From assembly GCA_038107835.1 (NCBI GenBank), contig JAYNHH010000042.1, forward strand, positions 1 through 13,612: 13,612 nucleotides of DNA, written 5' to 3'. Numbering within the stretch: position 1 is the stretch's first letter; every line of letters starts with the position of its first letter. This stretch comes from MED-G116 sp038107835 (lineage in GTDB: Bacteria; Pseudomonadota; Alphaproteobacteria; Puniceispirillales; Puniceispirillaceae). A model generated the notes under the pieces. It had not been told where the DNA came from. It was given only the letters and a program-made list of their open reading frames with translations, and did no database searches. Position numbers and translations under genes: made by a program. Below are positions 7,640 to 13,612 of this stretch, in pieces.

Positions 7640-8035
7640 TTATTTGAACCGACCGTGGCGCTGAAGAACCTCGATTTCATAGCCATCGGGATCCTGTACG
7701 AAGAAGAAACGAGCCAGCAGAGCACCATCTCTCTCGAATTCGACCAACTTTCGGGGGTTGAGACCTTCACGCTCAAAGCGAGCATGTTCGTCATCGAGGT
7801 TATCCACACTCACGGCGAGATGACCGTAGCCATCGCCCAAATCATATGGCTCACTGCGACCTTTGTTGATCGTCAGCTCCAACTCGAACTCGGTCTCGGC
7901 ATTACTCATGTAAACCAATGTAAAATTGTCGAAGTCCAATCTGTCTGCCACAGACAGATTGAATGCCTTTTCGTAAAAGGCCACAGATTTCGCCTCGTCG
8001 ACGACACGAATCATTGAATGAATTGATTTTGCCAA
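7640..8035 (-). CDS. gloA: Lactoylglutathione lyase (glyoxalase I), Ni/Co-type short form
   Basis: Glyoxalase I converts the hemithioacetal of methylglyoxal and glutathione to S-lactoylglutathione in the cytoplasm. The 131-residue length and two VOC beta-alpha-beta-beta-beta repeats match the short bacterial enzyme. By comparison with E. coli GloA, the metal ligands are H6 (SIHSMIRV), E53 (ELELT), H72 (GYGHLAVSVDN) and E122 (DPDGYEIEVL), and R10 is the glutathione-contact arginine. All four ligands are present. The start codon is TTG at 8035, with GAGGAGG at 8041-8047. The first in-frame ATG (residue 8) would delete the H6 ligand, so TTG is the right start. The gene heads the Tat-subunit and GMC dehydrogenase genes, which suggests protection from a reactive carbonyl connected with that oxidation. 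Confidence 0.92.
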   Translation of the reverse strand: MAKSIHSMIRVVDEAKSVAFYEKAFNLSVADRLDFDNFTLVYMSNAETEFELELTINKGRSEPYDLGDGYGHLAVSVDNLDDEHARFEREGLNPRKLVEFERDGALLARFFFVQDPDGYEIEVLQRHGRFK

Positions 8036-8040
8036 TAGTT

Positions 8041-8047
8041 CCTCCTC
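8041..8047 (-). promoter_or_regulatory. Strong Shine-Dalgarno before a TTG start
   Basis: GAGGAGG on the minus strand ends five bases before TTG 8035 of the glyoxalase gene. The near-perfect site compensates for the rare start codon and supports it over the ATG seven codons later. Confidence 0.75.
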
Positions 8048-8110
8048 CCCACTCAGTTCAAAGCGTTCTTTCGAACATATTTGACTGTAGGAAGGAAAAT
8101 TTGGTCGTTG

Positions 8111-8128
8111 GTAGTACCGAGCTACTAC
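8111..8128. repeat. Inverted repeat between the RHH gene and gloA
   Basis: GTAGTA (8111-8116) and TACTAC (8123-8128) form a perfect 6-bp inverted repeat around CCGAGC. It lies just after the RHH stop codon and about 75 bases upstream of the gloA start. It may be an operator or a short RNA hairpin. No T-run directly follows it on the minus strand, so it is a poor terminator. Confidence 0.35.
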
Positions 8129-8138
8129 AAAGGGTTAT

Positions 8139-8471
8139 TTATGAGGAAAAATTTTCTAATTCGGCGCTATTTTCCCGTGATTGGAAAACCATGCTGGGAC
8201 GAGATGCGTTTTGGGCGAGCTGGATTTTCTTGACACAAGCGCATCTGAGCAAAGACGTGAAATTTCTGGCCTCGCCATGGATTTCAATGACTTCCGAATG
8301 CAGGGTCGAGAGAAAGGTTGGCGTCGAAACACCCTCATCCTTTGCCATGCCATCGACGATGGCCCAGAACGATCGCTCCAGGCGAATTGATGTACTTTGT
8401 CCGTTTAACCGGATGTTTCGTGTGACTGGTTCGTAATTCTCGCGAGGTTGGCCAGCGAATATCTCACACAT
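8139..8471 (-). CDS. Small ribbon-helix-helix protein (RHH_4-like)
   Basis: This 110-residue protein contains the pattern RNIRLNGQSTSIRLERSFW (18-36). It continues into a helix with IVDGMAKDEGVSTPTFLSTL (38-57), which matches the alphaproteobacterial RHH_4 family of putative DNA-binding proteins. The first strand and two helices of the ribbon-helix-helix fold are visible. The C-terminal part (about 64-110) is not recognisable. ATG 8471 is preceded by GGGAGGG about eight bases upstream, a good ribosome site. The gene lies 103 bases upstream of gloA on the same strand, so it may regulate that block or its own divergent promoter region. The target is unknown. Some members of this family are annotated only as hypothetical proteins. 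Confidence 0.75.
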   Translation of the reverse strand: MCEIFAGQPRENYEPVTRNIRLNGQSTSIRLERSFWAIVDGMAKDEGVSTPTFLSTLHSEVIEIHGEARNFTSLLRCACVKKIQLAQNASRPSMVFQSRENSAELENFSS

Positions 8472-8899
8472 TATTTGTTCCCTCCCAATCAGTTTTATTT
8501 TTCAAGTCTCTTGTTGTTTTTGGCAAAGGCCACAAGAATCTCCATCACCTGCAATGATGCCTTGGTCGCACACCAGCATCCCCACAGCCTTGCACTCAAA
8601 TGATGTGAAATTGAAAAAAAATGGTCAAGCCCCTCACTGGATAATCCCCAGATCACATCAAAACTGATATATTATCGTTATAAAACAATTAATAATTTCC
8701 AAATGTGACATCTTACCCCAGATTGAGAATGTCAACTCTCGTTGTGTGTCTGTGAAAAAGACGCTTATCTGTGCCTTAAACCAAACCAGATGGCGGGAGC
8801 GGTTCCAAAATGTAACATTGTCGGCAACGGTCCTGCCGGATAGGCTTGTCGGCGTAGACGGAACAGCAGCGCAGACTGCGCTTTGGGAGGGAGATCGGC
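8472..8899. other. Divergent intergenic region with an AT-rich core
   Basis: This 428-base gap separates the leftward RHH gene from the rightward CoA-transferase gene and must hold both promoters. The stretch around 8657-8705 is distinctly AT-rich. TGACAT (about 8706-8711) and ATGTCA lie nearby as an interrupted inverted repeat, and TTGACA occurs on the minus strand there, but no partner -10 has good spacing. GGGAGGGAG at 8885-8893 is the ribosome site of the CoA-transferase. I found no credible small gene or structured RNA. Confidence 0.5.
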
Positions 8900-10120
8900 G
8901 TGGTGAGTGAAGCAGAGACAAAGATAGCCGACGGACCGCTCTCAGGATTGCGGATTCTCGATCTGTCGCGGATTCTGGCCGGGCCAACCTGCACCCAACT
9001 CATGGGAGATTACGGTGCCGATGTCATCAAGATCGAGAAGCCCGGAACCGGTGATGACACACGGTCCTGGGGACCACCCTTTCTGGGCGATGATAGCGGC
9101 ACAATATCGGGGGAAAGCGCCTATTATCTGTCGTCCAACCGCAACAAGCGCTCTCTGGCGATTGATATCACCGCTGATGACGGACAGGCGCTGATCCACC
9201 GGCTTGTCCGGCATTGCGATGTGGTGATCCAGAATTTCAAGGTTGGAGGACTGGCCAAATACGGCCTCGACTACGCCGCGATGAGCGCGTCCAATCCGGC
9301 GATTGTCTATTGCTCGATCTCCGGCTTTGGCCAGACTGGACCGAATGCGACCCGTCCGGGATATGATTTGCTGGCACAGGCCTATGGCGGGATCATGAGC
9401 CTCACAGGTGACCCCGATGGTGAGCCGATGAAGGTCGGTGTTGGCATTGCCGATGTGATGTGCGGGATGTATGCGGCAACAGCCATCCTCGCGGCGCTGC
9501 GGCACAGGGATGCCACCGGCGAAGGTCAGCATATCGACCTTGGGCTTGTCGATACGCAGATTTCCTGGCTGATCAATTCCGGAACCAACCATCTGGTCTC
9601 GGGCGCGGCACAGCACCGCATGGGCAATCAGCACCCGAACATCGTCCCCTATCAGGTTTTTGCCACAAAGGATGGGCATCTGATCGTTGCCGCCGGCAAT
9701 GACGCACAATTTGCCCGTTTCTGCGGCATTCTGGGGCGGCCGGAACTGGCCGAAACCACAGATTACCAGACCAACCAGATGCGGCTGAAAAATCGTGACC
9801 GGCTGATTCCCCTGCTGTGTGCCGAAGTCGGCAAATGGGAGCGTGATGCGCTCGTCGCGGCACTTGATGCGGCCAATGTCCCGGGCGGCGCCATTCATGA
9901 TGTTGAGGATGTTTTTGCCTCGGATCAGGTTGCCGCGCGTGACATGAAAATTACCATGGCGCATCCGGCGGCAGGGAAAAAAGGGGTCGACCTGATCGGC
10001 AATCCGGTCAAATTCAGCAAAACGGAAGTCAGCTACCGACGGCCACCACCGCTCTGTGGTGAGCATAATGACGAGATCCTCGCCGAGCTGGCGCAATGGG
10101 AAGCGGAGGAGAGATCATGA
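8900..10120 (+). CDS. Class III (CaiB/BaiF, Frc-like) CoA-transferase, possibly for 3-sulfinopropionate
   Basis: This 406-residue cytoplasmic enzyme moves CoA from a donor such as succinyl-CoA to a carboxylic acid. Family III features are the N-terminal LRILDLSRILAGPT (17-30), GDYGADVIKIEKPGTGD (36-52), SGFGQTGP (141-148), PGYDLLAQAYGG (153-164) and the probable acyl-anhydride-forming D185 in GIADVMCGMYA. Length is normal. The start is a GTG at 8900 (a second GTG follows at 8903), with GGGAGGGAG six bases upstream. Its stop overlaps the next gene's ATG (ATGA), so the two are translationally coupled. Class III transferases paired with a desulfinase-like acyl-CoA dehydrogenase are known for 3-sulfinopropionate use in Variovorax and Advenella. 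Glutarate or another dicarboxylate is the main alternative substrate. Confidence 0.88.
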   Translation: MVSEAETKIADGPLSGLRILDLSRILAGPTCTQLMGDYGADVIKIEKPGTGDDTRSWGPPFLGDDSGTISGESAYYLSSNRNKRSLAIDITADDGQALIHRLVRHCDVVIQNFKVGGLAKYGLDYAAMSASNPAIVYCSISGFGQTGPNATRPGYDLLAQAYGGIMSLTGDPDGEPMKVGVGIADVMCGMYAATAILAALRHRDATGEGQHIDLGLVDTQISWLINSGTNHLVSGAAQHRMGNQHPNIVPYQVFATKDGHLIVAAGNDAQFARFCGILGRPELAETTDYQTNQMRLKNRDRLIPLLCAEVGKWERDALVAALDAANVPGGAIHDVEDVFASDQVAARDMKITMAHPAAGKKGVDLIGNPVKFSKTEVSYRRPPPLCGEHNDEILAELAQWEAEERS

Positions 10121-11319
10121 GTAGACTGACGACAGACCAGCTGGCATTGCAGGATGCCGCGCGCGACCTGGCCGAAACGGCCTTCAAACCTACCGCCGCA
10201 GCAACGGATCTCAGCGAGACCTATCCATGGGACAATGTTGCCAGGCTGCGTGATGGCGGCTTCATGGGGATGACCATCCCGACTGCGTTTGGCGGCCGCG
10301 GGCTGAGCTACATGGACAGTTTACTGGTCATCGAGGAGATGGCGCGCTGCTGTTCGACCATGGGCCGGATCACGGTCGAGGCGAATATGGGCGCAATCGG
10401 CGCAGTGATGAAATATGGCTCCGAAAGGCAGAAGCGCCTTGCCGCCGAATATGTTCTTGGTGGCGACAAGCCGGCAATATGCATCACCGAGCCTGATGCG
10501 GGCAGTGCCGCTACTGAAATGACAACCACGGCGGTCAAGCGTGGCGATAAATATATCATCAATGGCAGGAAACATTGGATTACCGGAGGTGGTGTCTCGA
10601 AATTCCACCTGGTCTTTGCCAGGGTCATGGAAAATGGCGTCAGCCAAGGCATCGCGGGCTTTATCGCCATTCTTGACGAGACACCGGGCCTTGTCATCGG
10701 CCGCCGCACCCCGGCAATGGGGGTTCGTGGAATCCCGGAGACAGATGTCACCTTTACCGATATGGAGGTGGCTGAGGACATGGTGGTCATTCCAACATCC
10801 GGCCTGAAAAAGGGCTTTGCCGGGCTGATGAATGCCTATAACGCCCAGCGTGTCGGTGCTGGTACCGTCGCACTCGGGATTGCCCAGCGCGCCTTCGAGG
10901 AAGCACGGAATTTTGCCCTGAACCGCATTCAGTTCGGGAGACCAATCGCCGAGTTTCAGGGCTTGCAATGGATGCTGGCCGACATGTCGATCAGCCTGAA
11001 AGCGTCGCGCGCATTGCTACATGATGCGGCGGATGCTGCGGGTGATGGTTTCCCCGACATCTGTGCGGCAGCTCAGGCCAAGGTGTTGGCGTCGGAAACC
11101 GCGCTCAAGGTCACGCAGGACGCGCTTCAGATTCACGGTTCGATGGGATATTCACGTGACCTGCCGATGGAGCGTCTGACCCGGGATGCGCGCATGTTCA
11201 CCATCGCCGGCGGCACCGCGCAAATCCTGCGCACGCAGGTGGCCGGTGCCATCCTTGGCATCAAGACGCCGCAAACACGGGATGGCTTCGCAAGGCTGCA
11301 TGACAGGGCGGCAGAATAG
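10117..11319 (+). CDS. Acyl-CoA dehydrogenase homologue, candidate 3-sulfinopropionyl-CoA desulfinase
   Basis: The protein has 400 residues and the full acyl-CoA dehydrogenase fold: flavin motif ICITEPDAGSAATEM (121-135), KHWITGGG (152-159), RIQFGRPIAEFQ (270-281) and QIHGSMGYSRDLPMERL (338-354). The usual catalytic glutamate (YEGT in short- and medium-chain enzymes) is replaced: the segment reads AGGT, with G365 in its place. The alternative glutamate position of isovaleryl-CoA dehydrogenase is Q244 (NAQRVGAG). R84 occurs in TMGRITVEAN. From memory, 3-sulfinopropionyl-CoA desulfinase of Advenella has Arg84 and Gln246 and lacks the base, so this looks like a desulfinase giving propionyl-CoA and sulfite. 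ATG 10117 overlaps the CoA-transferase stop and has GGAGG (10105-10109); the in-frame ATG 10096 lies before that site. Another non-dehydrogenating or unusual acyl-CoA enzyme is possible. Confidence 0.85.
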   Translation: MSRLTTDQLALQDAARDLAETAFKPTAAATDLSETYPWDNVARLRDGGFMGMTIPTAFGGRGLSYMDSLLVIEEMARCCSTMGRITVEANMGAIGAVMKYGSERQKRLAAEYVLGGDKPAICITEPDAGSAATEMTTTAVKRGDKYIINGRKHWITGGGVSKFHLVFARVMENGVSQGIAGFIAILDETPGLVIGRRTPAMGVRGIPETDVTFTDMEVAEDMVVIPTSGLKKGFAGLMNAYNAQRVGAGTVALGIAQRAFEEARNFALNRIQFGRPIAEFQGLQWMLADMSISLKASRALLHDAADAAGDGFPDICAAAQAKVLASETALKVTQDALQIHGSMGYSRDLPMERLTRDARMFTIAGGTAQILRTQVAGAILGIKTPQTRDGFARLHDRAAE

Positions 11320-11546
11320 CATTTCGGCCGACCTTGGCTGACACGAACTGGAAATCTTGAAAATCTTGCAATTTCGTGGTTTTGTTGTGCCGTTGAGTCG
11401 TCTGGCGGCCCCTGCCGGCCAGGCAAAGTAATGATCTAAACCAAGGTTCTAATCGCAACCCACTGAAAAACAAAAATAATAAATGTGGTAGGGTTTCGAG
11501 TGAGAGACACCGCTTCCTTCGGCTATTCCGATGCGGCAGGTGCAAG

Positions 11547-11909
11547 ATGAGTAACTTATTTAGAAAATCGATTCCTGTGGTTGTTTGCATTTGCCTCGCG
11601 CTTGCGGCTGCGCCAGCAGCTCATGCCAGCGGCGAAAAGAGTGGCTTCGGGCTTGGTTTCAAGAAAATGCAGGATCTCTGGCGCGGTGTCGTCGAACCCA
11701 AAAAGATCACGACCTGCCGCTTGGCGCGCAAAAAAGTCTACAAGGGGGAACAGATCTGCGTCTATACCGGTGCCAACCGGACCGTGCATGGCATTTACAA
11801 CTCATCCGGCGATTACTGCGCCACGGCGATGGATTGTAAATATGAGCCTAACAGCGACAAAAGCGTCAACCAGCTGGTGCAGGATTTCATTGATGCAGCT
11901 GAAGAGTAG
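11547..11909 (+). CDS. Small secreted four-cysteine protein, function unknown
   Basis: I do not recognise this 120-residue protein. It begins with a Sec signal peptide: basic SNLFRKS, hydrophobic core 9-25, likely cleavage after AHA near residue 27. The mature protein is about 93 residues and basic in the middle. Four cysteines (C57, C71, C91, C97) suggest two disulfide bonds in the periplasm or outside. C57-R-L, then Q-I-C71-V-Y-T-G-A-N, then Y-C91 and D-C97-K-Y-E-P are the most motif-like parts. The C-terminus (103-120) looks helical and acidic. A weak AGG ribosome site lies six to seven bases upstream of ATG 11547. It stands alone, 227 bases after the dehydrogenase gene and convergent with the miniprotein gene downstream. 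Confidence 0.75.
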   Translation: MSNLFRKSIPVVVCICLALAAAPAAHASGEKSGFGLGFKKMQDLWRGVVEPKKITTCRLARKKVYKGEQICVYTGANRTVHGIYNSSGDYCATAMDCKYEPNSDKSVNQLVQDFIDAAEE

Positions 11910-11962
11910 CCGCTATTGCATTCCCCCGCCTCCGCATCGGCAGACACGGGGGTGATACACCG

Positions 11963-12106
11963 TCAGGCCGCTTTTTCGGCCTTGTCCGTCTTGCGTGCCT
12001 GATAGGCGGCAAGTTTTTTCTGGTACTCATCTTCCGAAAGGCCGTGCCAGCCGATACATTTTCCGCTCGGCGAACGACCGCATCCACATTTCTTTGCCTC
12101 AGCCAT
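11963..12106 (-). CDS. 47-residue CDGSH-like metal-binding miniprotein
   Basis: On the minus strand a short gene encodes MAEAKKCGCGRSPSGKCIGW and then HGLS, followed by a basic, lysine-rich helix to residue 47. The cysteines C7, C9 and C17 and histidine H21 give C-x-C-x7-C-x3-H. The CDGSH 2Fe-2S motif is C-x-C-x2-S-x3-P-x-C-D-G-x-H. The CxC pair, the serine three residues after the second C, the last Cys, the Gly and the His all align, but the spacing is one residue shorter and the Pro and Asp are missing. It could bind a 2Fe-2S cluster or zinc. A GGAG site seven bases before ATG 12106 supports translation. It is too short for usual ORF cut-offs. It converges on the secreted-protein gene. Confidence 0.72.
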   Translation of the reverse strand: MAEAKKCGCGRSPSGKCIGWHGLSEDEYQKKLAAYQARKTDKAEKAA

Positions 12107-12118
12107 TGAATAACTCCA

Positions 12119-12358
12119 TTATTTACAGTGTCCCCCATTGATGCCCGTCGAGATGGCGTCAAAGGCTGGAATTGCAATGGCGGCAAACAGTGTTTTCCGC
12201 TGAACGGAAAAATCCATGCCGCTTTTATGGTTGCTGCCGATCCGCCAGGCCGCACCATAGACCGCGCCATAGACCGCGCCATATATGGGCGCAGGGCTTG
12301 AGATCATGGAACTGAAACGGTGATATTGAGGGCGGCTGGCCTCTAGGCGTCTCAACAC
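12119..12358 (-). CDS. Uncertain small ORF containing a GAVY repeat
   Basis: The frame reads 79 codons from a GTG at 12358 and ends 12 bases before the miniprotein start. It contains PIYGAVYGAVYGAAW, encoded by a 12-bp tandem repeat, which resembles a glycine zipper that could sit in a membrane. The remaining part ends in FAAIAIPAFDAISTG. No ribosome site precedes the GTG or the internal ATG at 12307, and a second minus frame is also open over part of the region. I do not recognise it. It may be non-coding. Confidence 0.25.
   Translation of the reverse strand: MLRRLEASRPQYHRFSSMISSPAPIYGAVYGAVYGAAWRIGSNHKSGMDFSVQRKTLFAAIAIPAFDAISTGINGGHCK
12252..12287. repeat. 12-bp tandem repeat, three copies
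   Basis: GCACCATAGACC, GCGCCATAGACC and GCGCCATATATG stand head to tail. Copies one and two differ at one base; the third diverges in its last four bases. The 12-bp period keeps any reading frame, giving Gly-Ala-Val-Tyr repeats on the minus strand. Confidence 0.8.
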
Positions 12359-12402
12359 TTTTATGGCACCGTGGGCGTGATTTTGCTTATCAGGAGATGG
12401 AA

Positions 12403-12693
12403 ATGGCGTTTGGCTATGTTGTTGCGCAGATCAATGTAACTGATCCCGAGACTTATGCAGGCTATATCAAACTGGTTCTGCCGACGATCCAGCATTTCGA
12501 CGGTGAATTTCTGGTCCGGGGTGGTAAATCAATCAGCTATGAGGGTGAACCCCATGGCAGCCGCATGGTTGTCATCCGCTTTCCATCCTATCAGGCAGCG
12601 CAGGACTGGTACCATTCGGACGAATATGCCGAGGCCAAAGCCATTCGCATGTCAGCCTCAACCAGTGTGCAGACGATCATCGAGGGTGTGTAG
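12403..12693 (+). CDS. DUF1330 family protein
   Basis: The protein has 96 residues and fits the DUF1330 group of small dimeric alpha/beta-barrel (ferredoxin-like) proteins. Visible family traits are YVVAQINVTDPETYAGY (5-21), the glycine-rich RGGKSISYEGEPHGSRMVVI (39-58), FPSYQAAQDWYHSDEY (60-75) and a C-terminal IRMSAST segment. Biochemical function of the family is unsettled. ATG 12397 lies directly after AGGAG (12392-12396), too close to use; ATG 12403 has six bases of spacing and is chosen. The next gene, a methyltransferase, begins three bases after its stop, so the two are likely co-translated. Confidence 0.88.
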   Translation: MAFGYVVAQINVTDPETYAGYIKLVLPTIQHFDGEFLVRGGKSISYEGEPHGSRMVVIRFPSYQAAQDWYHSDEYAEAKAIRMSASTSVQTIIEGV

Positions 12694-12696
12694 GCG

Positions 12697-13527
12697 ATGA
12701 TCAACGAAGCGGAAGTTGCCAGCCATTATGAAAAGACAGATCTCTGCTCCCAGATCGTGGCCGGTTTGCAGCTTGCCGGAATCGAACAACCAACGCCACA
12801 GGATCTGAGTGCGGTTGACGAGTTCCATATTGGCGGCATCGACGCCACCAGATTTGTCAGCACCGCGCTCACGCCAGCGGCCTCGGGAAAAATTCTGGAC
12901 ATTGGTTGCGGCATTGGCGGGCCGGCGCGTTTCATTGCCGCGGATACCGGCTGTCATGTAACCGGCATTGACCTGACAGAGAGCTTTGTTGAAACGGGCA
13001 ATCACCTCAGCCGGTTGGTTGGGTTGGAGGAGCAGGTCATGCTCAACACCGGCAATGCGTTGGCGCTGCCCTTTGCCGACAGTGAATTTGACGCCGCCTA
13101 TATGATCCATGTGGGAATGAACATCGCCGATAAGGACCAGTTGATCAGCGAGGCCGCACGCGTGATCAAGCCAGGTGGCCGGTTTGTCATCTATGATGTC
13201 ATGCAGATGCAGGACGCGACGCTGCCCTATCCCCTGCCCTGGGCTGAGACTGGGAAAACCAGTGCGGTCAGCTCACCAACAATATATCTGGACGCGCTGG
13301 CAAGGGCTGGACTTGTTGCCAAACCGCCCCAGAACAAGCGTGATTTCGCCCTGCAGTTTTTTGAACGGATGATGAAAAGAGGAGCAGGAAACCAGCCGCC
13401 AGCGCTTGGTCTGCATCTGGTCATGGGAGCGGCAACGCCTCAGAAAATCCAGAATGTCCATCAGCAGATCAGGCAGGGCGTTCTGGCACCTCTCATCATC
13501 ATCGCATCGCGCGAATTAGCCTCTTGA
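12697..13527 (+). CDS. SAM-dependent methyltransferase, class I
   Basis: This 276-residue protein has a seven-strand methyltransferase domain. Motif I is ILDIGCGIGGPARFIA (66-81), the ribose-binding acid is D92 in VTGIDLTESF (88-97), post-I is ALPFADSEFDAAYM (123-136), and motif III is VIKPGGRFVIYDV (156-168). The N-terminal part HYEKTDLCSQIVAGL (10-24) and VDEFHIGG (40-47) resemble small-molecule N- or C-methyltransferases of the UbiE/sarcosine-dimethylglycine group. That level of similarity does not give a substrate. It starts three bases after the DUF1330 stop with only a weak site of its own, so translation coupling is likely. Whether DUF1330 modifies or assists the same substrate is unknown. 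Confidence 0.88.
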   Translation: MINEAEVASHYEKTDLCSQIVAGLQLAGIEQPTPQDLSAVDEFHIGGIDATRFVSTALTPAASGKILDIGCGIGGPARFIAADTGCHVTGIDLTESFVETGNHLSRLVGLEEQVMLNTGNALALPFADSEFDAAYMIHVGMNIADKDQLISEAARVIKPGGRFVIYDVMQMQDATLPYPLPWAETGKTSAVSSPTIYLDALARAGLVAKPPQNKRDFALQFFERMMKRGAGNQPPALGLHLVMGAATPQKIQNVHQQIRQGVLAPLIIIASRELAS

Positions 13528-13534
13528 GGCTTTT
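13519..13534 (+). terminator. Possible short intrinsic terminator after the methyltransferase
   Basis: GCCTC (13519-13523) and GAGGC (13526-13530) form a very short hairpin that overlaps the methyltransferase stop codon, followed by TTTT. The stem is only 4-5 bp, so termination may be partial. Confidence 0.35.
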
Positions 13535-13591
13535 CATTCTTAGCGTATGATGACGCGGCTTTTAACCCCTTGGATGAGATGATGGTGTGAT

Positions 13592-13612
13592 ATGTGCGGC
13601 ATTGTTGGATTG
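13592..13612 (+). CDS. Class II glutamine amidotransferase, first seven codons (partial)
   Basis: ATG at 13592 opens a frame reading MCGIVGL to the window end. Cys2 followed by GI(V/I)G is the Ntn-type class II glutaminase start, in which the methionine is removed and Cys becomes the nucleophile. Asparagine synthase, glucosamine-6-phosphate synthase and amidophosphoribosyltransferase all begin this way. AsnB-type enzymes often read MCGIVGL. The rest of the gene is outside the window, so the family cannot be fixed. Confidence 0.65.

Noticed and set aside
8502..8579. 25-codon minus-strand frame with a CxxC pair upstream of the RHH gene
   Set aside because: It has no ribosome site with proper spacing, and a stop codon lies a short distance upstream in the same frame. 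The cysteines are probably chance.
8942..10096. 384-codon open frame antisense to the CoA-transferase
   Set aside because: The plus-strand frame has the full class III CoA-transferase motif set. The antisense product shows no known domain and is explained by GC-rich codon positions.
11342..11380. CACGAA/TTCGTG hairpin with Ts after the desulfinase-like gene
   Set aside because: The stem has only 6 bp around a 25-base loop and the T-run is interrupted, so it is too weak to call a terminator.
11923..11953. CCCCCG/CGGGGG inverted repeat between convergent genes
   Set aside because: It could be a bidirectional terminator, but the loop is 18 bases and there is no T-run on either side.
11887..12282. 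131-codon minus-strand frame overlapping the miniprotein
   Set aside because: It overlaps the end of the secreted-protein gene and the CDGSH-like gene in another frame, and its arginine-rich sequence is not protein-like. The short frame has a ribosome site and a clear Cys/His motif.

Overview
The window looks like chromosomal DNA of a marine alphaproteobacterium. GC content is moderate, tRNAs encode CCA, and the gene families (bacterial NaV channel, glucosylglycerate solute genes, RHH_4-type ribbon-helix-helix protein, GMC dehydrogenase with a Tat subunit, class III CoA-transferase with acyl-CoA dehydrogenase) fit SAR116-like or Rhodospirillales relatives. The taxon is an inference from gene content only. 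I saw no insertion sequence, phage gene or CRISPR array.

Region 1 (1-1487). The 3' half of a tRNA-Ser enters at the left edge, followed by about 320 bases without a convincing gene. A minus-strand gene for a NaChBac/NavMs-type voltage-gated sodium channel comes next, with a complete selectivity filter, S4 arginines and C-terminal coiled coil.

Region 2 (1488-5515). A tight minus-strand operon encodes a mannosyl/glucosyl-3-phosphoglycerate phosphatase-like HAD enzyme (gpgP), glucosyl-3-phosphoglycerate synthase (gpgS) and a GH13 subfamily 18 phosphorylase. Coding regions overlap by 8 and 4 bases. Together they would make the compatible solute glucosylglycerate and split it again with phosphate. 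The leader holds several inverted repeats.

Region 3 (5462-8471). A second minus-strand block runs: RHH_4 protein, glyoxalase I (TTG start with a strong Shine-Dalgarno), Tat-exported small dehydrogenase subunit, and a GMC flavoprotein with a 3Fe-4S-type cysteine motif. A clear intrinsic terminator follows. No cytochrome subunit is present.

Region 4 (8472-11319). A 428-base divergent intergenic region precedes a plus-strand pair: a class III CoA-transferase and an acyl-CoA dehydrogenase homologue lacking the usual catalytic glutamate. The latter has Arg84 and Gln244 where I recall 3-sulfinopropionyl-CoA desulfinases having Arg84 and Gln246. The pair may activate and desulfinate 3-sulfinopropionate.

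Region 5 (11320-13612). Here lie a small secreted four-cysteine protein, a 47-residue CDGSH-like metal-binding miniprotein on the minus strand, a 12-bp tandem repeat, a DUF1330 protein coupled to a SAM-dependent methyltransferase, and the first seven codons of a class II glutamine amidotransferase (MCGIVGL).
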